In this document: in pieces, positions 5,923-11,396 of the stretch | Layout of the letters: the number at the start of each line of letters is the position of its first letter | Position numbering within the stretch: position 1 is the first letter of the stretch | Origin: Baffinella frigidus | Lineage: Eukaryota; Cryptophyceae; Cryptomonadales; Baffinellaceae | DNA length: 11,396 nt | Assembly: GCA_026770585.1 (NCBI GenBank) | Contig: MU646336.1 | Coordinates: forward strand, 500,395 to 511,790 | Direction: 5' to 3' | Position numbers and translations under genes: made by a program | The notes under the pieces: generated by a model | The model's input: the letters and a program-made list of their open reading frames with translations, nothing else | What the model was told of the DNA's origin: nothing | The model's database searches: none

Positions 5923-6203
5923 GCTCTAAGGGCACTTAAGGACGCAAGGTTATGAGGACGCCAAAGTAGATGGACTTAGGCCTTAGATACCCACAGCTGG
6001 CCTCTCTGGCGGCACAAGATGACCTACGACCCCGCATCCCCCCGCCTCGCTGCTACCAGCTAGTGTGGCTATCTAGGCTCTAAGGGCACTTAAGGACGCA
6101 AGGTTATGAGGACGCCAAAGTAGATGGACTTAGGCCTTAGATACCCACAGCTAGCCTCTCTGGCTGCACAAGATGACCTACGACCCCGCCTCGCCCCGCG
6201 CCT
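5862..6203 (+). repeat. 150/154-bp tandem duplication, 2 full copies plus a partial third
   Basis: Units start at GCACAAGATGACCTACGACC: 5862, 6012 and 6166. Copies 1 and 2 are nearly identical apart from a 4-bp insertion and a few substitutions. Copy 3 is cut after about 38 bp, where MITE-related sequence begins. The left breakpoint lies inside the exon ending at 5922, so the exon end plus its 3' flank were duplicated. Plus-strand ORFs after 6000 are by-products. Confidence 0.92.
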
Positions 6204-6299
6204 CCCCCTCGGACCCTACAGTAGACCTGTACCTAGGGCCCTATGGTGGCCCTGCATGAAGGAGGGGGGGCGCTTTCTTATCAGTGAGGTACTCCTGTA
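6204..6299 (+). mobile_element. MITE, family A copy 2, 5'-truncated and diverged
   Basis: The right end (TTTCTTATCAGTGAGGTACTCCTG-TA, ending 6299) and the interior CCTAGGGCCC and CCTACAGTAG motifs match family A. The left terminal repeat is missing or badly eroded where the tandem duplication is cut off. It shares TCGGACCCTAC with the remnant at 11250, so the two may form a subfamily. Confidence 0.75.
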
Positions 6300-6519
6300 T
6301 GCGTTCGAGAGCGTTACTGTGTAATGTCACTCCGGATGTTCCGACACGGGGCGTGTCCCCAGAGCGTCCTCTGTGCCGGCAGCAGCGGCTTCACGTCAAG
6401 ACGGGCCCTAGAACGCACCCTAGGACGGGCCCGCCTCGGGCGGAGAGAAGTAATGGAAGGCAGCGGTGAGGCAAAGGACGATACCACTCGCGTGCAGTGG
6501 AGGCGATGCATGTACGGGA

Positions 6520-6581
6520 AATGAATTTCCGCACTGCACCCCACGTTTGGGGGGAATGAATTTCCGCACTGCCCCCCATGT
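6520..6581 (+). repeat. 27-bp direct repeat, period 35
   Basis: AATGAATTTCCGCACTGC followed by a C-rich tail occurs at 6520-6546 and 6555-6581 with two or three differences. Confidence 0.85.
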
Positions 6582-6691
6582 GTGTTCACCGGGGCAGGTG
6601 CTGCGGTTTATGCAGGGGTCACTCGAAGTTCAGGCCCCGAAATCAGCACAGTGGTCCCAGATTGATACAAGTTGGCAAAACATGTACGCCT

Positions 6692-6712
6692 AGCGGCGGC
6701 TAGCGGCGGCTC
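6692..6712 (+). repeat. 10-bp tandem repeat
   Basis: CTAGCGGCGG occurs twice head to tail. Confidence 0.8.
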
Positions 6713-6756
6713 CTTGTGTGTGTGTGGAACTTTGTTCTGAAGCAGCCCACATGCTC

Positions 6757-6878
6757 ACAGGGGCACCTCGCGCATGAAAAATCACCCCCTCCCCCTAGGA
6801 CCACCACACGACCCAAGGCATGGTCCTTCTGTAGGGTTCTGGGGGGGGGCGGTTTCTCATGAGCGAGGTAATCCTGTA
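6757..6878 (-). mobile_element. MITE, family A copy 3
   Basis: CAGGGGCACCTCGCGCATGA at the left is complemented by TCATGAGCGAGGTAATCCTG at the right, followed by TA. The interior keeps CCTAGGACC and CTGTAGGG motifs and aligns best with the copy at 10634-10755 in reverse orientation. More diverged than copy 1. The long minus-strand frame across it (6700-7110) is element-derived. Confidence 0.87.
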
Positions 6879-7101
6879 GTGCGTAGTGCATGGAGAGACG
6901 GGAATCCCCACTAGCAGCAACGCCTAGAGCACGACTTCCCGCCGGTACGTGTGGCCCGTATCTCCTTCTAGTGGACGTGATGAAGCCGGCCATCCTACAC
7001 GGGCTTGTGTCCCCAGATACATCATCGGCCCCCGCTTCTCTAGCGAGGGGGCTCGCCACGTGACTTCGCGCTTGCAGCCTGCCCGTTGTTGATGCCACCA
7101 T

Positions 7102-7189
7102 GGCCGCCACGAACTGTGGGTCCTAGGTTTACAACCTGTTCGCCCAGGCTCATAACCTAGGACCAAAAGACGGTTCGGCCGCCACGAAC
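7102..7189. mobile_element. small hairpin flanked by 13-bp direct repeats
   Basis: GGCCGCCACGAAC occurs at 7102-7114 and 7177-7189. Between them a 62-bp segment holds a perfect 11-bp inverted repeat, GGTCCTAGGTT (7119-7129) / AACCTAGGACC (7154-7164). The arrangement looks like an insertion with a target duplication, although 13 bp is long for a DNA transposon and the inverted repeats are not exactly terminal. Confidence 0.55.
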
Positions 7190-7203
7190 CCCCGACAATC
7201 TGC

Positions 7204-7308
7204 TATCCCGTAAGTGGCCATTAGGCTCATACGCCCTACAGTAGGGTCCTAGGACCTGCCTAGGACCTCTTGGCGGTCAAATTTGACCGCCTAGCCACTG
7301 AAGGGATA
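7204..7308 (-). mobile_element. MITE, family B copy 2 (inverted)
   Basis: The ends TA-TCCCGTAAGTGG and CCACTGAAGGGA-TA match family B. The interior read on the minus strand aligns with copy 1 (GTCCTAGGCAGGTCCTAGG, TGTAGGGCGTATGAGCCTA). Its subterminal palindrome GGCGGTCAAATTTGACCGCC (7272-7291) is perfect but differs in sequence from those in copies 1 and 3. TA flanks on both sides. Confidence 0.9.
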
Positions 7309-7385
7309 ATACTTGTAGTGGACGTCACCGTGTCATGTCACTCCTGCTATGCCTGTGGGACTTGTCCCTAGAGACAAGGCGCTGT

Positions 7386-7513
7386 GTCCGCCTTTGGTGC
7401 AAGTTGAAGATGAGGATACCCTTTAGCCGGTTTCTGCCGCGATCCTCTGCACCGGGGCCTGATGCGATCCGAGAACCAGTTCGGGTGTCCGCTTATGGTG
7501 GAAGTTGAAAAAA
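7386..7513 (+). repeat. diverged direct repeat TGTCCGC..TGGTG.AAGTTGAA
   Basis: Blocks at about 7386-7412 and 7488-7513 match over ~26 bp with several differences; GCGATCC also recurs in the same order. An older tandem unit of about 100 bp. Related-looking sequence (GTGT-ATGTCACTCC...TGTCCC-AGAG) occurs near 6318 and 7328. Confidence 0.55.
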
Positions 7514-7604
7514 CCTAAAGAACCCAACGAACACAAAGAACCTACAGCACGATCGCCCCCCCACGTCACCCCGTGCTTCCCCGCGGGCCCACTTTTACAG
7601 TTCA

Positions 7605-7976
7605 GGGTTCAAGGTGTAGGGGTTAGGGTTTAGGATTTGGGGTTGAGGGTTTGGGTTTTGGGTTTGGGGTTTAGAGATTAAAGCGTTTGGGGTTTGGGGT
7701 TTAGTGTTTAGGGTTTCAGACAGGGGTTGAGGGAGGCAGGGGTTGAGGGTTCAGTGTTTAAAGTTTAGGGTTTGGGGTTGGAGGTTGACGGTTGACGGTT
7801 CACGGTTCACGGTTCACGGTTGCGGTTGACTGTTTGGGGTTACGATTTAGGGTTTAGGGCTTAGGGTTTGGTGTCTGGATTTGAAGGTTTAGGGTTTAGG
7901 GGTCAGGGTTTAGGGTTTAGGCTTGAGGGTTTAGGCTTTAGGGTTTAGGGTTTCTAAACCCTAAACCCTAAACCCT
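7605..7976. repeat. degenerate telomere-like array, G-rich strand on top, with terminal inversion
   Basis: TTTAGGG derivatives (GGGGTTTGG, GGTTCAC, GGTTTGG) run for about 350 bp on the top strand, in the opposite orientation to the arrays at 4614-5407. At about 7954 the orientation flips: TTTAGGGTTT is followed by CTAAACCCTAAACCC, a head-to-head junction. A further TTTAGGGTTTAGAG follows at about 8008. Confidence 0.92.
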
Positions 7977-8041
7977 TTTTGAGATCAGCCCGCCAAAAAA
8001 AACGGCTTTAGGGTTTAGAGTTTGTTTGTTTTTTTATTTAA

Positions 8042-8314
8042 GACTTGGTGACTTCAAGACTTTATTTGTACCATGAGATTAGAAACGGTGTGTTTAATTC
8101 TTTTTCAAGTCCGAAATCTTCAGAACTCGAAGTCAAAAACCCGACAAGTCCTACCGGAATAGCTCTATATTGTATGCGGGGACGAAATGAATTTGATCGA
8201 AATAGTGAAGTTACCGTTTTAGCTTTCAGGGGAACTCGGGTCTTGAAAACTCCAATTCGAGATTCGAAAAGCCCAGAGTTTCAAAAATTGTCCTTTAGGT
8301 CCTTGAGGTTTTAA
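8042..8314 (+). CDS. unrecognised A+T-rich ORF without ATG (doubtful)
   Basis: A frame open from the stop at 8039-8041 to the TAA at 8312-8314 encodes about 90 codons (TSRLYLYHEIRNGVFNSF, later GIALYCMRGRNEFDRNSE). It has no upstream ATG; the first Met is internal. Base composition is clearly more A+T-rich than the two real genes. It follows directly on the telomere-like array. It may be an exon, a relic from another genome compartment, or chance. Confidence 0.2.
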   Translation, partial: DLVTSRLYLYHEIRNGVFNSFSSPKSSELEVKNPTSPTGIALYCMRGRNEFDRNSEVTVLAFRGTRVLKTPIRDSKSPEFQKLSFRSLRF

Positions 8315-8352
8315 TTTCTCCCAACATAGCCCAACGACACGCCGTTCCGTAG

Positions 8353-8571
8353 AAGGGATTTGCAGAGAAAGCATTCTTGCTCTCGGGTCGCGTTTCGATC
8401 TCCAGTGCAGAGGCTCGTGAAGAGGGGACACAGGGTGGTTCTCTTGGGGTGTTTGAGTTAGACCAAGAAGGTACAGGCTCGCACACACACCAAACCCAAG
8501 TCAGCCGTTCTGAAGCTCATGATATCCCATGGTTGGAGCATATGAGCGTCAACTGCGGATACCCCAAATGA
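8353..8571 (+). CDS. unrecognised ORF, possible exon (doubtful)
   Basis: The frame follows a stop at 8350-8352 and ends at TGA 8569-8571. It reads GRVSISSAEAREEGTQGGSL, then EAHDIPWLEHMSVNCGYPK. There is no early ATG; an acceptor-like ATTTGCAG lies at about 8358-8365. The minus strand is also open, so evidence for either strand is thin. Confidence 0.15.
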   Translation, partial: KGFAEKAFLLSGRVSISSAEAREEGTQGGSLGVFELDQEGTGSHTHQTQVSRSEAHDIPWLEHMSVNCGYPK

Positions 8572-9188
8572 AACAAGATTCCAGAAAGTGAGATGGGTTG
8601 TGTGCCACACACCTAAAGGTGTGTGGGGGTGAGGTGAGATCAGGTAGACACCAAAGATGAAAGGATAGAAAGGTCAGATAGAGAGGGGATGTGTAGAAGT
8701 TTCCCCCTAATGTACAGTGAGTTATCGTTTTGTGCCTTGAGGTGTCAGTGGGAGTCAGCAAAGTTAAGTTAAGTGCAGCCAAGTGTTAGCAAAACAAGGA
8801 CAACACAGGTTAATAAAGCAACGAGTGTGTCAATAATCCCCCGCCTTTCAATAAGGTTCTTGTCACTCCTCATCCCCGCTTGGCGTCTACATTTGAATGC
8901 CTCCTTTAGGTCCTTTAGGTCCCTTTTTTTACATTGTCCCCTTTTTGAGCTACTCGTCATGTAGCCCTGTCTTTGGAGGGCTTCCTTCCTTCCTCCGTCC
9001 CTGCTCCGTTCCCCTTCTCCCCTTCGTGTACCAGGTTCGGAGTTCCCAAGAATATATTGTATTTTGGGACACGATGAGGGCCTGCTAGGGCCTTGCAGGC
9101 CTAGGGTCTGCAAAAGGGGTAAACGAGGAAGCGATTTGGTTCGCTTCAATCAGAAAGCCATCCAAGGATGAACGGTTCCTTAATTTAG
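8572..9188. other. intergenic stretch without a convincing gene
   Basis: It contains a 9-bp-stem hairpin with a TAAA loop (CCACACACC/GGTGTGTGG, 8605-8626), short TCCTTTAGGTCC repeats (8902; another at about 8290), pyrimidine-rich DNA at 8975-9025, a TATA-like AATATATTGTATTTT at 9051-9065, and a small hairpin GAAGCGA/TCGCTTC at about 9128-9147. The long minus-strand frame at 8769-9149 lacks an initial ATG and resembles no family. The region may hold the promoter or an upstream exon of the WD40 gene. Confidence 0.6.
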
Positions 9189-9254
9189 TGGCGAACAAAC
9201 CTTGCAAACACGGCCTTTCGGAAAGCAGGGGGGGTGCGAAGGACAGCGGAACAT

Positions 9255-10508
9255 ATGGCGGCGATCGGGGGCGTGCTCGCAGTCGGGACGCAGGATGGCC
9301 GGGTGCTGGTGGTGGAACCCGCAACGGGGGAGACGCGGCTGGACGTGCAGGCACACCGCACTCCTGTCTCTCGTCTCATCCTTTCACCGGACGGATCCAG
9401 GGTGGCGACCGCATCCACAGACAAGAGTTGGCGGGTATGGGACATTTTGGACGGAACGCAGCGCCTGTGCGTGCCAGGACACGACGGGAAGGGGGCGTGC
9501 GTCTGCGAACCCAACGGGCTGCAAAGCTGGGCGACGATCGACGCCGGGTGCCCCGTAGTTGGGCATGCTCGCAGAGTGATCGCGATGGCGTTCGCGCCTG
9601 ACGGCGAGAGGGTGGCAACTGGCGGCCAGGACAACGCGGTGGTTGTGTGGAACACTGGAACGGGGCAGGCCTTGCTTCGCCTGCTGGAGCAGCACACGCA
9701 ACCGGTCTGCGCGGTCGCGTTCTCGGGCGATGGCCTGAAGCTCGCCAGTGGAAGCATCGACGAGGAGGTCCGTGTGTGGAACGCGAACACCGGGGCAATT
9801 CTCCACACGCTCGCAACGTCTCCCGCGCCCGTGCGCCGTCTTCAATTCTCTCACGACGGGCTGCAGCTCTCGTGTGCTTGGGCGAACCAAGTGGGGCTGT
9901 ACCACGAGGTTTTTGACCTCACTGGGGACGCGGCAGTCGAAGAGCGCAGACATCTCAACAAATCCAGGACAATGGGAGGTCCGTCGGTTCTAGCAATTTC
10001 TCCGGACGGGGAATTCACTGCAGCAGCCGCGCATTTCGGGCCTTACTGGACCGACTCTGGAATCACCGTTCGCAACATTGACGTGGTGAACAGGATCCTT
10101 CCGGGACACCGCAGCTTTTCCCGGCAAAGGACAAGAACTGACGATCCCTGGGTTGCAGGGTGCACCTGCAGACAAGGCCACCCGAATCCGGAATGCCCCA
10201 ACTTGGGCCACAGCGCTCGAGTGACAGCTCTCGCCTTCTCTCTCGACGGCGCAGCGCTCGCGTCAGGCAGCGCCGACAAGACGGTCAAGATCTGGGAGCC
10301 GGGAACCGGGCGACTCCTCCTCTCAATGGACGTGGGGGTCTGCGTTTCCTCCGTGACTTTCGGAGAGGATTGGGTCGTGGGTGAGCGGAGGAGGGAGAGG
10401 CGGGTGGCATTTGCCATGGGAGAAGGGCCTCGGCTCGGGGGGGCGGCGGGGTGCATGGTGAGGTTGCTGAAACCGGAGATTTTTCGAATGGTTCTTGACA
10501 GGGTGTGA
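9255..10508 (+). CDS. WD40-repeat beta-propeller protein with two Cys/His inserts
   Basis: A single 417-codon frame from the ATG at 9255 to TGA at 10506-10508. It encodes about seven WD40-type blades: GGVLAVGTQDGRVLVV near the start, then VSRLILSPDGSRVATASTD, VIAMAFAPDGERVATGGQDN, VCAVAFSGDGLKLASGSIDE, a degenerate fifth, VLAISPDGEFTAAAA, and VTALAFSLDGAALASGSADK followed by TVKIWEPGTG. WD40 propellers are interaction scaffolds with no catalytic role; the partner is unknown. Two inserts lie before blades 3 and 7: CVC...CPVVGH (residues 82-104) and CTCRQGHPNPECPNLGH (303-319). The shared C-x-C...C-P-x2-G-H pattern could bind a metal. No introns are needed. The frame is open upstream to 9189, right after an acceptor-like CCTTAATTTAG, and that stretch reads like protein (NLANTAFRKAGG), so a 5' exon may be missing. 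Third positions are strongly G+C. The C-terminus (FRMVLDRV) is not WD40. Confidence 0.88.
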   Translation: MAAIGGVLAVGTQDGRVLVVEPATGETRLDVQAHRTPVSRLILSPDGSRVATASTDKSWRVWDILDGTQRLCVPGHDGKGACVCEPNGLQSWATIDAGCPVVGHARRVIAMAFAPDGERVATGGQDNAVVVWNTGTGQALLRLLEQHTQPVCAVAFSGDGLKLASGSIDEEVRVWNANTGAILHTLATSPAPVRRLQFSHDGLQLSCAWANQVGLYHEVFDLTGDAAVEERRHLNKSRTMGGPSVLAISPDGEFTAAAAHFGPYWTDSGITVRNIDVVNRILPGHRSFSRQRTRTDDPWVAGCTCRQGHPNPECPNLGHSARVTALAFSLDGAALASGSADKTVKIWEPGTGRLLLSMDVGVCVSSVTFGEDWVVGERRRERRVAFAMGEGPRLGGAAGCMVRLLKPEIFRMVLDRV

Positions 10509-10633
10509 TTTTTGCTCTGTACGCCTCGGTGGGACCGTGCTTCGTAAGGTGACGAGCCTCTGAGGCCTGGGATTGAGATCCCGGAGCGTCGCGTCTTGTC
10601 TCTGCAAGGAGGTTGTGGACGATTCGGCAGGGG
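10509..10633 (+). other. 3' flank of the WD40 gene
   Basis: No gene is seen. It is probably 3' UTR and intergenic DNA; the minus-strand frame reading RDLNPRPQRLVTL is a shadow that also crosses the next MITE. Confidence 0.5.
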
Positions 10634-10755
10634 TCAGGGGTACCTCGCTCATGAGAAACAGCACCCCCCCTAGGACCCTACAGTAGGCATGTGCCTAGGG
10701 CCCTACAGTGGCCATAGAGGGGGCAGCAGTTTCTCATGAGCGAGGCTTCCCTGTA
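10634..10755 (+). mobile_element. MITE, family A copy 4
   Basis: CAGGGGTACCTCGCTCATGA at the left is complemented by TCATGAGCGAGGCTTCCCTG at the right, followed by TA. The left flank is GT instead of TA, so one side of the duplication has probably mutated. The interior TAGGACCCTACAGTAGGC and CCTAGGGCCCTACAGTGG matches copy 1 inverted. It lies about 130 bp downstream of the WD40 stop codon. Confidence 0.92.
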
Positions 10756-10811
10756 GCGTGGGAGACAACAGGCTGTGAGGGAGACTAGAGGCTGGTAGGA
10801 CCTAGTCCAGG

Positions 10812-10904
10812 ATGAGCCCGCTTCGGGCCGTTAGATTGACTGTATTCGGGGAACGCGTCGGGGCGGAATTTCCCCACAAGACGCTGCGTGTTCTTTGGGA
10901 ATAA
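10812..10904 (+). CDS. possible 30-codon small ORF
   Basis: ATG at 10812, TAA at 10902-10904. It encodes MSPLRAVRLTVFGERVGAEF and a short Lys/Leu tail. Third positions are G+C-rich and the composition is plausible, but at this length chance is a full explanation. An AATAAA at 10900-10905 overlaps the stop. No family is recognised. Confidence 0.12.
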   Translation: MSPLRAVRLTVFGERVGAEFPHKTLRVLWE

Positions 10905-11132
10905 ACATCGGAATCTAGAGAGGCCCGCTTTGCTGAATACATTTGCAGTCATAAATTGGCTTGTTTAAATGGCGTAAGCGTGGCCACCGCTACCCTCCAA
11001 AACGTTGTTGGGTACGTCAAAACGCCAGATCGGTGCTGAACACGAACCATAATGGTGTTGGACGGCGTTAGGAGTTGACTGCCCTTGTTCTGAGGCTGCC
11101 CCAGCGGCACTGCCTACAGGGGGTTCCCCGCG
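10905..11132. other. unassigned intergenic DNA
   Basis: No gene or strong repeat. A loose inverted repeat GTCAAAACGCC / GGCGTT..GTTGAC with an inner GAACAC/GTGTTG stem lies around 11017-11079. Confidence 0.5.
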
Positions 11133-11236
11133 TATTCCTTAAGTGGCGGACGGGCGATTAATCGCCCTAACTCACTCTAGGCAGGTCCTAGGGCCCTACC
11201 GTAGGGCGTATGCGCCCACTCACCACTGAAGGGATA
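11133..11236 (+). mobile_element. MITE, family B copy 3
   Basis: Ends TA-TTCCTTAAGTGG and CCACTGAAGGGA-TA, same orientation as copy 1 and nearly identical in the interior (CTCTAGGCAGGTCCTAGG and CCTACCGTAGGGCGTATG). The subterminal palindrome GGGCGATTAATCGCCC (11152-11167) is perfect. TA on both sides. Confidence 0.92.
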
Positions 11237-11249
11237 ACGAGCCGCGTAC

Positions 11250-11306
11250 CCTCTTCGGACCCTACGATAGGCCTACGAGGGGGTAAGTGGGCTCCTTATG
11301 AGCGAG
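11250..11306 (+). mobile_element. family A-like remnant at the contig end
   Basis: TCGGACCCTACGATAGGCCT, a G-run and CTCCTTATGAGCGAG match the right half of family A, closest to the truncated copy at 6204-6299. The expected end (GTACCCCTG-TA) is replaced by poly-C, so the copy is truncated or the assembly fails here. Confidence 0.6.
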
Positions 11307-11396
11307 CCCCCCCCCCCCCGCATACGCCCCCCCCCCCCCCCCCCCTCTGTTCACCCCCCCCCCCCCCCCCACCACCACGCCCCCCCCCCCCCCCCC
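11307..11396. repeat. poly-C tracts at the window end
   Basis: Runs of C up to about 20, broken only by short sequences such as GCATACG, TCTGTTCA and ACCACCACG. Together with the G25 at position 1, this suggests assembly or sequencing breakdown at G:C homopolymers. Confidence 0.9.

Noticed and set aside
6700-7110. 136-codon minus frame
   Set aside because: It crosses family A copy 3 and reads its terminal repeat (DYLAHEKPPPPRTLQ); the remainder has no recognisable domain.
8605-8626. CCACACACC-TAAA-GGTGTGTGG hairpin as a terminator
   Set aside because: No T-run follows and no gene ends nearby; intrinsic terminators do not apply to eukaryotic genes.
8769-9149. 126-codon minus frame ending in a hydrophobic segment
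   Set aside because: It begins at TTG, not ATG, is Arg/Lys-rich and low in family features; no support beyond openness.
9185-9953. Long minus-strand frames (189 and 207 codons) and other plus frames inside the WD40 gene
   Set aside because: Arg/Pro/Ser-rich shadows of a high-G+C coding sequence; the WD40 frame explains the region.
10509-10633. Possible tRNA or small RNA after the WD40 gene
   Set aside because: No cloverleaf, A-box or B-box could be assembled by eye.

Overview
The window looks like nuclear DNA of a unicellular eukaryote, most likely an alga. Evidence: a gene split by a GT-AG intron, a second probable intron in a 5' UTR, plant/alga-type (CCCTAAA)n telomere-like repeats, and dense short palindromic transposable elements. 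I suspect a cryptophyte, because peptides encoded by one element family (ending ...SEVPLY) and WD40 proteins with Cys-rich inserts seem familiar from cryptophyte gene models. That is recollection, not proof. Nothing indicates a bacterial operon, CRISPR array, rRNA or tRNA.

Layout. 1-1000: a G25 end, a purine-rich tract, and two possible coding frames. One is interrupted by a TA-flanked family A MITE (275-398), the other by a TA-flanked family B MITE (694-797); a long hairpin element C follows (851-989). 1000-2070: weak ORFs, a GAA/CAA microsatellite, and the 5' leader of the first good gene. 2101-2823: a two-exon gene for a METTL21-like (Methyltransf_16) lysine methyltransferase, short at the C-terminus, followed by a diverged copy of its last exon (2947-3034). 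3090-4510: a nest of palindromic elements with unrelated ends. 4584-5400: interstitial telomere-type repeats in CCCTAAA orientation. 5400-7600: a probable last exon of an unknown gene, a 150/154-bp tandem duplication starting inside that exon, and more A and B elements. 7605-7976: telomere-type repeats in the opposite (TTTAGGG) orientation. 8040-9190: no convincing gene. 9255-10508: an intact WD40 beta-propeller gene with two Cys/His inserts. 10509-11396: more A and B elements, ending in poly-C.

The two solid genes have no visible functional link. The main theme is the repeat landscape. Families A and B have different terminal inverted repeats but both carry a CCTAGGGCCCTAC-type core, related motifs occur in several other palindromes, and most A and B copies keep TA dinucleotides at their ends. 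In family B an internal palindrome differs in sequence between copies but stays self-complementary. The two telomere-type blocks point outward around a 2.2-kb segment, as the ends of a small linear chromosome would.
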